Source: Lingula anatina
Lineage: Eukaryota; Brachiopoda; Lingulata; Lingulida; Lingulidae
Reading direction: 5' to 3'
DNA length: 64,000 bases
NCBI RefSeq assembly: GCF_001039355.2
Contig: NW_019773523.1
Span: forward strand, 7,585 to 71,584
Each line of letters begins with the position of its first letter. The first letter of the stretch is position 1. The notes beneath the pieces were generated by a model that saw nothing but the letters and a program-made list of their open reading frames with translations, searched no databases and had not been told where the DNA came from. A program made the position numbers and the translations under genes. Of this stretch, positions 33,960 through 45,399 are shown one piece after another.

Positions 33960-36126
33960 TTAATGTCCGTTAGGGATGTCTTTTCTGCGCATTGGTTTTG
34001 TTGTCATTTTACAGTGACAGTACTTATTCATACTATTGTCATCGGTGCAGCAACAGTTGCTGTCGTAGAGACTGAGTCGTATGACTGGGGTGATTACAGA
34101 GTATTGGCTCTCTGTGGAGACAGAAGCCGTTGCCGTCGTTTCACGAACAGAAGCTTCAAATATTCCCCTCCCTGGCACTGTCTTAATAATTACACTATAA
34201 GTAAAACAGGGTCTGTTACCAGATATTATGGCGATATAGATAATCTTTGAAATGTGTAGAAAGTTGCACTCAGATGTCGCATTGATGATGTCATTTATTC
34301 TGGCCAATACGGCGCTGGCAATTAAGTGTGCTTTCTGAGAATTGACATCTAGAAAAGTTGGTTCCAGTGGTGTACATAAAGTGCAGGTGTCTTCTGGTAT
34401 ACCTGCTGAGGCACACGTCCTTCTGATGGGGAGATTTCGGAACAAACTTAATCCTTTCCCTGATCCGCCTTCATGTTTTTTGCCATCGGTACTCTCTGTG
34501 ACAGTTGGTAAACGCGAGTGAAGGATATCCAGCAGCGTGGCGTGGATATCGTATGGAGTAACCAGTCGATCTGCATTCGAGTTCACAGCTGCTGCTATGT
34601 GCGGATACTGCTTCCTGAGCCATGGTGGCAGAACCATTATTAGCATAGGGTTTCTGGCTTCCAGGTGACCAATAGGGGTGGAGCGTATCCTCCCAAACCT
34701 TGAATAACAAAAAATTGGAGTATTCATAGAGTGCAAAAAAGTTGCCTGTCTTAATTGGGACTCAAAACATGATTTTTTGCTAGCAAATGTGTAAGTGCGT
34801 GATTGCAAGTGTGCGACTGTGTAGGTATGAGCGCGCGCACGCGTGTGTTTGAGAGTGAGAGAGAAAGAGAGGGAGAGAGAGAGAGAGAAAGTACCTTGAA
34901 CCATGGTCACTCATAAATAGCATTATCGTGTTGTTAAAATGGCCTATTCTCTTTTGGTCTATTAAAAAGTCTCGATAATCCTCATCTCCCAACTGAATAA
35001 CCGTGTCTGAATGATGACTTATTGCATTAAGAAAATAAAGAGCAAAATATGACTGGTATCGGTGTTTTTCCACGTAATTGGCCAAATATTGAATTGCAAT
35101 GCGATGTATAGGCATATCACCAAGACAGAAAGTCTGTGAGTCCCAATACAAGGACGAATTTTCCATTGCCACCCAGAATGGATGTGTGTAGTAGTCTGTT
35201 GGTGGTTTAGCGAATCCGTCGCCTATATAACTGATCGTGGCTGTTATTGTGTCTTCCAAGTAAAACGTCTTGTAACCCTGTTCTGAGAAGTGTTTCCATA
35301 TGAACGGAGCATCGATACTGGCCTCAGAATGGGGTAATCCTGTCAGAACCGGAAATATATTAGGCAACGAATTCTCACCCAGTGCATGAAACCCGGTAAA
35401 GATGGTCCCGTTCATTTCATTGGACAGATATTGAAGCGTTTTTGGAATATATCGAGCGGCGCTAGATAACGACACTCCGTCGTTGACCATAATTAACACA
35501 TTCAGCCTCGGTTGTTTTCCCGTTGTTTCAGAGTATTTTTTGGAAATAGGCTCATCTCTGTTTACCATGTGGAGATGGAAATTTTCATAGACTTTGTATC
35601 CGGCTCTGTTAATGCAAGAAACATACACGAAATCTTCCTGAAGTTTTACTCTGTTTTCTGGGGGTAAAGAAATCCTTTTACTTAAAACAAATGCCTCGTC
35701 CTCTTTGTAAGGTTTTGTCGGGTGTCGTATGTATTGAAAATAGCACTGCACGCTGTCGGTTAGCCTGGAATTGTTTTTGATTATAATTAGCGTCAAATAT
35801 CCTTCTCTGTCAACTTTACTTTCAACCACCGATGCCTGTCGTCTACATTTGAGCGGCGGAAAATGGGGAATATATGGCAGAACGGAGGGATGCAACGGAT
35901 CTAGTCTCCTCACTGTCGTGTTTTTGCACGTTATTGACTGTGAATCTTGCACATGACACTTGGACTTCATGTGATCTCTTCTCAACTTGAAATAGAATCT
36001 AAAGCTCGGTACAAGTCTCAGGAATCCATTGTAGCGCAGCCATGTTATCCCAGACAGTAGCTGGTATAGTCCTAGAAGACATATACTGGTAGCAACCAGC
36101 GTCACCGTCACACTGCCTATTTTCAT
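33960..36126 (-). CDS. DUF229 family sulfatase-like type II membrane protein (656 aa)
   Basis: Two coding exons: 34895-36126 and 33960-34698, GT-AG, junction inside an Arg codon; 656 aa. The ATG at 36126 directly follows a TTTCAG acceptor, so the open frame upstream to 36207 is probably intron or leader. An N-terminal anchor (SVTVTLVATSICLLGLYQLL) suggests a type II Golgi or ER protein. The luminal part has PRLNVLIMVNDGVS..SAARYIPKTLQYL, then LPNIFPVLTG and MSDHGSRFGRIRSTPIGHLE, which fit DUF229 and the alkaline-phosphatase/sulfatase superfamily (DHGxR near the metal site). The C-terminus is Cys-rich (TCTLC, CCCTDD, YCHC). The usual sulfatase Cys/Ser-X-Pro-X-Arg signature was not recognised, so catalytic activity is uncertain. 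The intron starts with a CU-rich microsatellite 5 bases after the exon. Confidence 0.88.
34838..34890. repeat. GT/GA microsatellite next to a splice donor
   Basis: CG/TG then GA-rich repeat in the DUF229 intron, ending about 5 bases from the exon 1 end at 34895. On the transcript it is a CU-rich tract next to the 5' splice site. Confidence 0.85.
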
Positions 36127-36493
36127 CTGAAAGACAGCAAAAACTAATCCGATCAAAAACTGAAAAAAAAATATGCAAGTATAACTATGTAACGCAGTTG
36201 GTAGCAAGATGAACCTTTACGTAATATTTAGCAATTAAACCTTTTGTGTAATAGGCCAATGCCACACCTGGCTTCTTGGGAATATATTAGTCACACCGCT
36301 GTCATCTCTATCTCTATCTCAGATTTTCTACAAGAGCAATTCTAAGTGATTATCCTTTAATCTCTCAAAGGTACAGAGAAATCTTAAGCTATCTTGAAAG
36401 TCGGTGTTGGACGGTGCTACCTTAACTGGAGATGCAAATGTGACCATCGAGCCTTATAAGATTATACATTCGAAGGGCCGCACATATATTATA
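36127..36493. other. DUF229 5' flank
   Basis: Includes TTTTTTTTTCAG near 36157, a possible acceptor for a 5' noncoding exon. No defined promoter was recognised. Confidence 0.4.
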
Positions 36494-36720
36494 TTAAGCG
36501 CCCAGTATTATGTTTATTAATCATCAATTACGGGTGAAAGTATTGTTTTATCAACGAGCATAAAATAGAATAGAAGTTTAAGGCCAAGTAGCCAGTATAA
36601 CTAGTAACCATTTATATAAGGATAATTATCCTGTGACCATCAGGCACGGTAAACAGTGACCTCACCCTCAAAATTCAGTATAAAGGAGCGTCCTGATTTC
36701 TACACCAGAGAACTAACGCT
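36494..36720 (+). repeat. LTR-like direct repeat, copy 1 (truncated)
   Basis: Matches 40411-40637 over 227 bp without indels and with about five mismatches by eye. It ends at AACTAACGCT, where the LINE-side sequence begins, whereas copy 2 continues for about 270 bp more. Confidence 0.9.
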
Positions 36721-36794
36721 AAAAATACTTCCAAAATATACCGGACAGAGAAATCCATTTTACGGTAAATGATCAGCTATTTTTTTAAACCCTT

Positions 36795-39632
36795 TTGATG
36801 GAAATTAGGGGTAAGACAATTTCGTATGCGTCTTACCAAAAAAAGAAAAAGTCAGAAATAGAAAAGAAGTTAGTTAAGGAAATTGAACTTTTAGAAAATA
36901 TAACTTGCGAGGCCAATATTCAGACTTTAAGACAAAAGCAAAAAGAATTGGAGGAAGTACGAAAAGAAAAATTACAAGGCGCATTTATAAGATCTAGAGC
37001 TAAGTGGGTGGAGGAAGGCGAAAAACCAACTAAATATTTTTGTGGTCTAGAATCGAGAAATTTTACCAATAAACTGATTCCAAGAATTCAGCTAGACGAT
37101 GGCACAATTATTGTTAACCAGGGGAAGATACTAGAAAATACCAAACAATTTTATGAAAATCTGTATGCATGCCGGGAGCATAACATAGAAGATGTTAACC
37201 TAGATAATGAGGTAACCCTTAACGATGTTTATAAACTCGGCAATCTGGAAGCCGCAGAATTGGAAGGGCCCATTACGGAGGAAGAAGCAGCACAAACATT
37301 ATCTAAAATGAAATCGAACAAATCCCCGGGAACTGACGGCTTTTCAGTTGAATTTTATAAGGTATTTTGGAGACAACTAAGCTCTTTTGTTGTCAGGTCA
37401 ATTAATTTTGCTTACGAAACTGGCCAGTTATCGGTGACGCAAAAACAAGGTATAATCACTTGCCTCCCGAAGGGAGATAAACCACGCCACTTTCTTAAAA
37501 ACTGGCGCCCCATATCACTTCTCAATACTATATACAAGATCGCCTCGGGTTCGACAGCTGCTAGGGTAAAACTAGTGTTAGATAAATTAATATATCCGGA
37601 ACAAACCGGATTCATGGCTGGCAGATATATCGGAGAGAACACGCGACTTATATACGATATAATGCAGTATACTGAGGAAGAAAATATTCCTGGGTTACTG
37701 TTATTAATTGACTTTGAAAAGGCATTCGATTCCTTGTCTTGGTCATTCATTCAAAAGGCTCTGACCTTTTTTAACTTTGGTGATTCAGTCAGGAGATGGG
37801 TATCATTGTTCTACAATGACATCTCTGCTACAGTAAATCAAGGGGGGAATATGTCGGAATTCTTTAAAATTAATAGAGGATGCCGTCAGGGGGATCCCCT
37901 CTCACCCTCTCTCTTTATTCTATGCGCCGAAATATTGGCAGCGCTTATACGAAACAATGACAATATAAAGGGTATTAATATAGGTGCAAAAGAATTAAAA
38001 ATTTCATTATATGCAGATGACACTACTCTTATACTTGACGGGAGTGAAAAGTCACTGAATGAATGTATGTTTGTCTTGGATAAATTTTCGAAGATCTCCG
38101 GTCTGCATATTAATCTCTCTAAAACTGAAGTTATATGGATTGGGTCAAAGCGATACTCTAAAGATATCCTCTGCCCAAAATATAGATTAGATTGGGGAAA
38201 AACTAGTTTCAAAATGCTAGGGATAGAATTTGACGTAGATTTAGGTAAGATAACGAAGCAAAATATGGAGACCAAATTAACTTCCATGAAAAAAATATTT
38301 AATCAGTGGAGAGTAAGAAATATAACACCAATTGGTAAAATAACAGTAATAAAAACATTAGCCTTGCCGGTATTGAATCATATATTTATATCGCTCCCAA
38401 ACCCAGAGGAAAAACAGATTAAAGAATTAGAAAAGTGTCTTTTTTCTTTTCTTTGGAATAATAAACCTGATAAAATTAAAAGAAATATCATTATAAGAGA
38501 TTATAAAGCTGGGGGCTTGAGGATGGTAAGCGTGAGGCATTTTATAAAATCGTTAAAAATTCCGTGGGTAAGAAGACTTATGTTCGAAAATAAAGAATGG
38601 AAAAATATTATATCTAAATATGTAGACACTGAAAAACTAATCACATGTGGTACAGAATATATCTCAAAAATCTTGAAAAACATAAAAAATAGATTCTGGA
38701 TTGATGCCTTAGCAGCCTGGAAAGAACTCTGTGGTATAATAATGGCCAATATAATCAAGGATTTTGGTAACATTCCACTCTTTCTAAATGAAAATATACT
38801 TATTGGAAATAAACCTGTCTTCTATACATCGTGGTATGACAAAAACATTAGATTTGTTAATGATCTACTCCTGGACTCTGGAGAGTTCTATGACTTCACT
38901 GCGTTCAGGGATATCCACGGTATTGACACAAATTTTGTCGAATACAATGGAATTATCTCAGCCATAAAAGAATGGCTTGGTGGTATTCCTGAAAAATTAA
39001 GTAAAATTGCCACTCCTTTAATTCCTGATCATATATTGTTGCTGTCAGGTTGTTCAAAAGGCTCAAAGATTTATTATAAAACTTTAAGTAAAGTAGGTGT
39101 TCTTGAGATGTCAAAAGGTATGAATAAATGGAAGGAGTTGTTAAATTTGGAGGAAAATGAATGCCCGAAGATTTTCGAACTTCCTTTCACAATAACAAAA
39201 GATTCAAAGCTTCACTGGTTCCAATTTCGAATTAATCATAATATCCTTACCACAAATTCACTGCTTTTCAAATATAAAATGGTCGACAGCAGTATATGTT
39301 CCCTTTGCAAAGGAGCTGAAGAAACAACTGAGCATTTATTCTGGAATTGTGCGGTTACCCAAAAATTATTGACCGACTTGGTAGAATATATATTATCTAA
39401 TACTCAAGTTACTCTACCTGTCTCAAAAAGGAATTGCTTAGTCGGCTCTGTGAGCCTCTCTCCAATTATTAATCTCATTATGTTGCAATTTAAATTTTAT
39501 ATTTATTTAAGAAGATGTTCACAGGGTAAACCAACATTAGGAGGTTTGTTTTCATCGCTTAGATATATGGTGAAAACAGATAAGTCAATCTGCCAGTACA
39601 ATTCAAATATAATTAAGTTATTTTCAATTTGA
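36795..39632 (+). mobile_element. 5'-truncated LINE, reverse transcriptase ORF (945 codons, open)
   Basis: One open frame encodes RT and C-terminal parts of a LINE ORF2. The first ATG is at 36798. Visible motifs: KSPGTDGFSVEFYK, LKNWRPISLLNTIYKI, LLLLIDFEKAFDS (motif A), GCRQGDPLSPSLFILCAE (motif B), SLYADDTTLIL (motif C, about residues 404-414) and CSLCKGAEETTEHLFWNC, a C-terminal zinc knuckle. The N-terminal endonuclease is missing: the frame opens at EIRGKTISYASYQKKKKSE, normally mid-protein. This is a usual 5' truncation. The RT type resembles L1/Tx1-group elements of aquatic animals. No frame break in 2.8 kb suggests recent insertion. The 3' end runs towards the assembly gap. It is the only large plus-strand frame. 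Confidence 0.92.
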
Positions 39633-39756
39633 AGATTTAGCGTACGACGATGTAATTAACTAAAAAGTGTTATATAGTATAACATCTCTTATGTGTGAGT
39701 GTGTGAGCGAGTGTCTGTTTGTTTGTATTGTCATGTTTTCTTGATGTATTGTGTCA

Positions 39757-40343
39757 NNNNNNNNNNNNNNNNNNNNNNNNNNNNNNNNNNNNNNNNNNNN
39801 NNNNNNNNNNNNNNNNNNNNNNNNNNNNNNNNNNNNNNNNNNNNNNNNNNNNNNNNNNNNNNNNNNNNNNNNNNNNNNNNNNNNNNNNNNNNNNNNNNNN
39901 NNNNNNNNNNNNNNNNNNNNNNNNNNNNNNNNNNNNNNNNNNNNNNNNNNNNNNNNNNNNNNNNNNNNNNNNNNNNNNNNNNNNNNNNNNNNNNNNNNNN
40001 NNNNNNNNNNNNNNNNNNNNNNNNNNNNNNNNNNNNNNNNNNNNNNNNNNNNNNNNNNNNNNNNNNNNNNNNNNNNNNNNNNNNNNNNNNNNNNNNNNNN
40101 NNNNNNNNNNNNNNNNNNNNNNNNNNNNNNNNNNNNNNNNNNNNNNNNNNNNNNNNNNNNNNNNNNNNNNNNNNNNNNNNNNNNNNNNNNNNNNNNNNNN
40201 NNNNNNNNNNNNNNNNNNNNNNNNNNNNNNNNNNNNNNNNNNNNNNNNNNNNNNNNNNNNNNNNNNNNNNNNNNNNNNNNNNNNNNNNNNNNNNNNNNNN
40301 NNNNNNNNNNNNNNNNNNNNNNNNNNNNNNNNNNNNNNNNNNN
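39757..40343. other. Assembly gap (587 N)
   Basis: Run of N between the LINE 3' side and a TA microsatellite. The LINE 3' tail and the start of the second LTR-like copy may be hidden. Confidence 1.

Positions 40344-40345
<2 letters not shown>

Positions 40346-40411
<66 letters not shown>
40346..40411. repeat. TA microsatellite
   Basis: (TA)n from the gap edge to the start of the LTR-like copy 2. Confidence 0.95.
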
Positions 40412-40414
<3 letters not shown>

Positions 40415-40910
40415 GCACCCAGTATTATGTTTATTAATCATTAATTACGGGTGAAAGTATTGTTTTATCAACGAGCATAATATAGAATAGAAGTTTAAGG
40501 CCAAATAGCCAGTATAACTAGTAACCATTTATATAAGGAGAATTATCCTGTGACCATCAGGCACGGTAAACAGTGACCTCACCCTCAAAATTCAGTATAA
40601 AGGAGCGTCCTGATTTCTACACCAGAGAACTAACGCTAGACCGATCCCAGGGACGTCAGAGTAACCAGCAACGCCGAGAGCACGAGAGGGAGACTGAGGA
40701 CTGAGGACGGCCGGGTCAATCAGAGCCTAGATCGAGGGAACGATTGGGTCACTGTCTTACCGTAGCGCTGTGCCTACCTGAGCTAGATGACCCTGTATAT
40801 GTAACGGGTTAAAGTAATAAACTGTATTAATAGGGAAACCTATCCTAGACTGTTGTGTCATTATTACGAACCTCGCGCACACGCCAAACAACCGCACCGG
40901 CCCCGTTACA
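40411..40910 (+). mobile_element. LTR-like sequence (solo LTR candidate, left end in or before the gap)
   Basis: The right end is CCGGCCCCGTTACA, matching the ...ACA end of many LTRs. An AATAAA signal (near 40822) sits inside, after a transcribed-looking CAGAGAACTAACGC block. The expected TGTAACGGGG-type left end is not visible. The first 227 bp are also present before the LINE at 36494. No coding sequence is present. Confidence 0.5.
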
Positions 40911-42202
40911 ACTATACCCCCATTTACAATGCGGCTTACCGCCCAGCAACTGCTAGATGAAAATCAATTTTCACTATACAGGATATATATGGCCTGTTAC
41001 GACCATTTTATACTACCTCGCTCTTGTTTACCTATGGGTATGGGACAAGCGTACTGACAACACTTCCTATAATGTCCCAAAGTCATATTTGTAGTCTAAT
41101 TAAATACCATATAAACCACTTATTTGACCTATTTAGACGTAAAACACGTTTTCAAATATCCCCTCTAAAATGAAAATATCTCCTGAAATGTTAGGTATAA
41201 ATGAATCAAGTCATAATTCATAATTCGAAACAGTGCAAAACACCGAACCCCAAGTACAGAGACAAATCAACAATGGGTAACGCAATTCGTTTTTTTTTTT
41301 TTTTTTTTTTTCCCAGAAAAAAAATTAGGACCGAAATTTTCTTTAAGTGTACCTTCAAGCAGACTTCAAGCACTGTAAAGTGCTATATAAAGGCGCTGTG
41401 GTTTAAACTTCATAAGCGTACCTTCGTTTTTATTCAAGTCGATTGCCAAATGGATGTATTCACTTACATTATACACTGTAGAAATACGTCACGCTTGTAC
41501 GTCGCTTTTACATGTATGATGTACTTGCTCAGGCCAGGAGAATTTCACCTGGGTCAAGACCTTGAGCCAGTGGATTTACATGAGGTTCAGACACTAAACA
41601 ATTTCAGTGAATTCAAATGTCAAACATTGAGTTATTAAAGCAGTTTTATCTATACGAATGTGATATTATGATGAATTCGTCATTTGAATACCCACTACAA
41701 GAGCCATTGAATATTTATATAACCAATAGGTTCAAAACACTACGCTAGTATTATATATATGTATAGGTTAGCAGATAAGCCAATAGATGGTTATTGAAAA
41801 TTGCCTCAGTTGTTGACCTTACATACCGGTATATGTAATACCATTGGGTCCCTAGGCCGAAAACTGAGGCAAAGATTAATTCAACCTTTTCTATCAGAGA
41901 CATTGGATTTAAATACTTTCATATAAAAGTGTTCATTGAAATAAATTTTACCACGATGGACAAACCTTAGTGACTATCTGTGTTGGCCCAGAACAGCAAT
42001 ATAGACTTTCCGCTGCCAGCAATGGTTATAGGGGTTAAATTACCTATTACACAACTTACCTAGAGAATCACTGTCAACTTTTCTGGTGGTACATGTAACC
42101 CGCTCTATATTTACAACTCAGGCCTATCATACTATTCCTGTGCTTATTATGCGCCATTTCACAACTAGGTCACGTAGCCTTAACAGCATGTAATTTTACA
42201 AC

Positions 42203-42528
42203 GCCCCCTTTACATTGAACGGCGTCCTGTCTGCGTCCCTTCTAAGATCAGAAATATGGTCAGGACGATCAACTGTTGCAAAAGCAATTAAATAGTGTCT
42301 CAGAGTCAAGGTTTCTGCGTCTCTTATGCGTCCTTTGAACGACCGAATTAAGATTTTAAGGTCCCTTCACACTGGACAGTGGCCTTTTTCGTCTTTTACG
42401 TCCCTTTCAAGATCAAAAATGTGGCCACGATGCTCAACGGTTGCTAAAGCAATTACATCGTGTCTCAGTGTAAAGGCGCCTGCGTCCGTTGTGCGCCTTT
42501 GAACGACCTACTCTTGATTTTACCTGTA
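42203..42528. repeat. Two-unit imperfect tandem repeat, about 160 bp each
   Basis: 42203-42360 and 42363-42528 share TTGCTAAAGCAATTA-type, GTGTCTCAG and CCTTTGAACGACC blocks in the same order. Rich in CGTCC. Possibly part of a DNA transposon; the class is not established. Confidence 0.55.
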
Positions 42529-43949
42529 AACCTACAAGCGACCTGTGCGTCCGATGAGCGACCTGCCTGCCAGCCGCCCCTGTGCGTCCCCTGTTCAACC
42601 CACGGCCTCCATTGCGATGCATGAGCGACCGTTGAACAGTCTCGTTGCGTTCTCTATGTCTTCATCGGCGATCAGTGGCGACCATTCTACGATCTTTCTG
42701 CCTCCTGATAGACCGATGGGCATTTTTAGGGCGTCCCTCGATATAATTTGACTCTTTAATATTTTTTCATCAATATATAACCCGGTCACCCTTTTAAGAG
42801 CATTTCCAGAAAACAAAACGTATAATTAGGGACAAACTTCTGTTTTAAACTACAGTAATGCAAGGTTTGCATGAATTGATAATAAGCCCGATGATCATTA
42901 TTGTCCTTATAAGAATGTTGGACAGGCGCCGAGGCAAAAAAAAAAGGCCGACTGACAGAATATAGAAAGTTTGAATCCGTCTTCAAAAGTCTTCAAAAGT
43001 CGCATTCTTCAGAAAGGACGCTGCCCGTGTAAATGGGGGGGGGGGGGCGTGAACAAAAATAAGACGGGAGGCTTTGCTGCTGCCACAGTCTTATTTGGGC
43101 TTTACCTGATGATGTAAATATATACATGGTATAATTTTTCGTTTTAAGGCCACCGCCACTTTCAAGGACTATTCCAATTCACAGCAACTGTAAATCACGC
43201 TATAAGGCAGCGGGCTCATCTTATTCCCACAAATTCACCCATCCTTTTTGTTTGACTGATTGAATGACATTGGTTGAGTTGGTGATTGCGCATGCAGCAG
43301 GGCCAATGTACAGCTAAAACATCCGATCCCAGTGATAGCACATGAACATTAGTAGAGTAAGGTTGGCTTACTTCCCGGTCCATTACGGGGACAGCATGCA
43401 AGACCCCATTTCCATAGACACATTACATGATAAAGTAGAGTAAGATTAAAGAGAAAATTTAGGAAATGTAGATAATTGGTTGTACGTCATATTTGTCATG
43501 TAATACGTATTAATGGCAGTGAGAGTTGATGCTAAAGAATAAAGCCATATTTTGTAAAATAAAAATTGCTTGGATGAAAATGTCATTACAATGTGGGGTA
43601 AATTGAAAAGTAGTCCACTTAGGATTTTCTTTTTACTTCTATAGTAAACCAATGTTTCAATGTAAGACCTACTGTTTTTTATGTTCACTTCATCAATCTA
43701 TTTTGTAAGTAACATACTTCGTGTCACTTACCCTGTCGATAAGGGATATGAGGCAAAATACCGGTGAAGANCTATAAGGCAAAATACCGGTGAAGATATC
43801 CATATTTATACCGTTTATTCAAATTAAGAGCATGAATCCCCTCACATATGTATATGCTTCCCGACAGTGATTTAAGTAAAAGTAAAAATTGCCACAGATA
43901 AAAACGAAATGTCTTTTAATTTATACACAATCAGCACTTTGAAATCCAC

Positions 43950-44300
43950 GTATCTGTCATGGGTGCACATCTACGGTGTACTGCAGTAATCTCCTGTAGG
44001 CGGCGTGGCATGCCTACGACAAGGGACACAGGTCTGTTTTGTGGAGTATTGTCCCATTCTACCTGCAGAGGTATATTGTTGTCCATTCGTCTATGCATCG
44101 CGCCCAACTAAACATCCCTCAGGTGCTCTGTAGGGTTAGTAGCCAGGTTCAGAGATGGTTGATCCATTCTCAACACGGTGTTTGTACAAAAATGAATCAA
44201 CAGACGAGAATTGTTAGCAAGTGCGTTGTCACCATTAAGCCTGAAGTCATCCATGACGACGCCTCCCAGTGGCCAATTCCGCTCTTATGACCAGGCGCCT
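43950..44300 (-). pseudogene. Tc1-type transposase fragment (copy in block 1)
   Basis: Minus strand reads NLATNPTEHLRDV, then NIPLQVEWDNTPQN and VVGMPRRLQEITAVHRRC, matching NPIEHLWD...EEWDNIPQ...SMPRRCxAVIxARGG of Tc1 transposases. Stops are present. Confidence 0.75.
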
Positions 44301-44630
44301 ATCCACTCTTTCTTGATGGCCTATTGCCTCCCACAAACACCTTCCCCTCATGCCCTGTTCCTAATTCGCCTCAAATGTCAAAAATTTAATGTCCTTTATG
44401 TCTTCGTTACTCTTCTTTTCTTTGAATATTAATATTATTATTATTATTATTNATATGAGGCAAAATACCGGTGAAGATATCCATATTTATACCGTTTATT
44501 CAAATTAAGAGCATGAATCCCCTCACATATGTATATGCTTCCCGACAGTGATTTAAGTAAAAGTAAAAATTGCCACAGATAAAAACGAAATGTCTTTTAA
44601 TTTATACACAATCAGCACTTTGAAATCCAC

Positions 44631-44981
44631 GTATCTGTCATGGGTGCGCATCTACGGTGTACTGCAGTAATCTCCTGTAGGCGGCGTGGCATGCCTACGA
44701 CAAGGGACACAGGTCTGTTTTGTGGAGTATTGTCCCATTCTACCTGCAGAGGTATATTGTTGTCCATTCGTCTATGCATCGCGCCCAACTAAACATCCCT
44801 CAGGAGCTCTGTAGGGTTAGTAGCCAGGTTCAGAGATGGTTGATCCATTCTCAACACGGTGTTTGTACAAAAATGAATCAACAGACGAGAATTGTTAGCA
44901 AGTGCGTTGTCACCATTAAGCCTGAAGTCATCCATGACGACGCCTCCCAGTGGCCAATTCTGCTCTTATGACCAGGCGCCT
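44631..44981 (-). pseudogene. Tc1-type transposase fragment (copy in block 2)
   Basis: Duplicate of 43950-44300 at an offset of 681 bases; see that entry. Confidence 0.7.
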
Positions 44982-45113
44982 ATCCACTCTTTCTTGATGG
45001 CCTATTGCCTCCCACAAACACCTTCCCCTCATGCCCTGTTCCTAATTCGCCTCAAATGTCAAAAATTTAATGTCCTTTATGTCTTCGTTACTCTTCTTTT
45101 CTTTGAATATTAA

Positions 45114-45144
<31 letters not shown>

Positions 45145-45399
45145 TTAAATCTAATTTTATAACTTTATATTTTTAAGGTGAGCGTATAATGCTTCGGCGA
45201 CCTGCCGCTTTAATTATATTATAACTTATATTTAACCTTTTATGAGAATAAAGATATCTTAAAATAACGCATCGCGGAAATGGAGAGAATACTGCACAAT
45301 GATACTGCTCATGACCCAAAAGACGGTTGTTTTCTGTAGTTGGAAGACCACTTAAAGGTTCATTGTACGAAAGCAAATTTGTTGTTTTGTTAATCTTTA

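Larger units (their letters stand above)
43772..45132. repeat. Near-identical 681-bp tandem duplication flanked by single N
   Basis: 43772-44451 and 44453-45132 differ at only a few bases (such as GTGCACAT/GTGCGCAT, AGGTGCTC/AGGAGCTC). N stands at 43771 and 44452. The 25 bases before the first N equal the 25 after the second N, so this is probably a failed merge of overlapping contigs. Confidence 0.9.
40911..45399. other. Repeat-filled spacer between the LTR-like element and DUF268 C
   Basis: No supported gene. Contains a poly-T run (41290-41311), a two-unit tandem repeat (42203-42528), the 3' flank of DUF268 C shared with copies B and D (43140 onward), and a 681-bp duplicated block with Tc1 relics. 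The ORF at 41201-41638 includes translated poly-T and matches no family known to me. Confidence 0.55.

Noticed and set aside
33900-34250. 116-codon plus-strand ORF
   Set aside because: Antisense to the DUF229 3' exon, with no family match.
36127-36207. Extended N-terminus of DUF229 from an upstream ATG
   Set aside because: A TTTCAG acceptor lies directly before the ATG at 36126, so the upstream open stretch is more likely intron or leader.
39660-40454. Several 230-250-codon ORFs on both strands
   Set aside because: They are translations of N and a TA microsatellite.
41201-41638. 145-codon plus-strand ORF
   Set aside because: It runs through a poly-T tract, has no recognisable domain and lies in repeat-rich intergenic DNA.
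42434-42816. Overlapping ORFs on both strands in a CG-richer segment
   Set aside because: Weak resemblance to transposon-derived peptides in shifting frames only; no intact motif, so no gene called.
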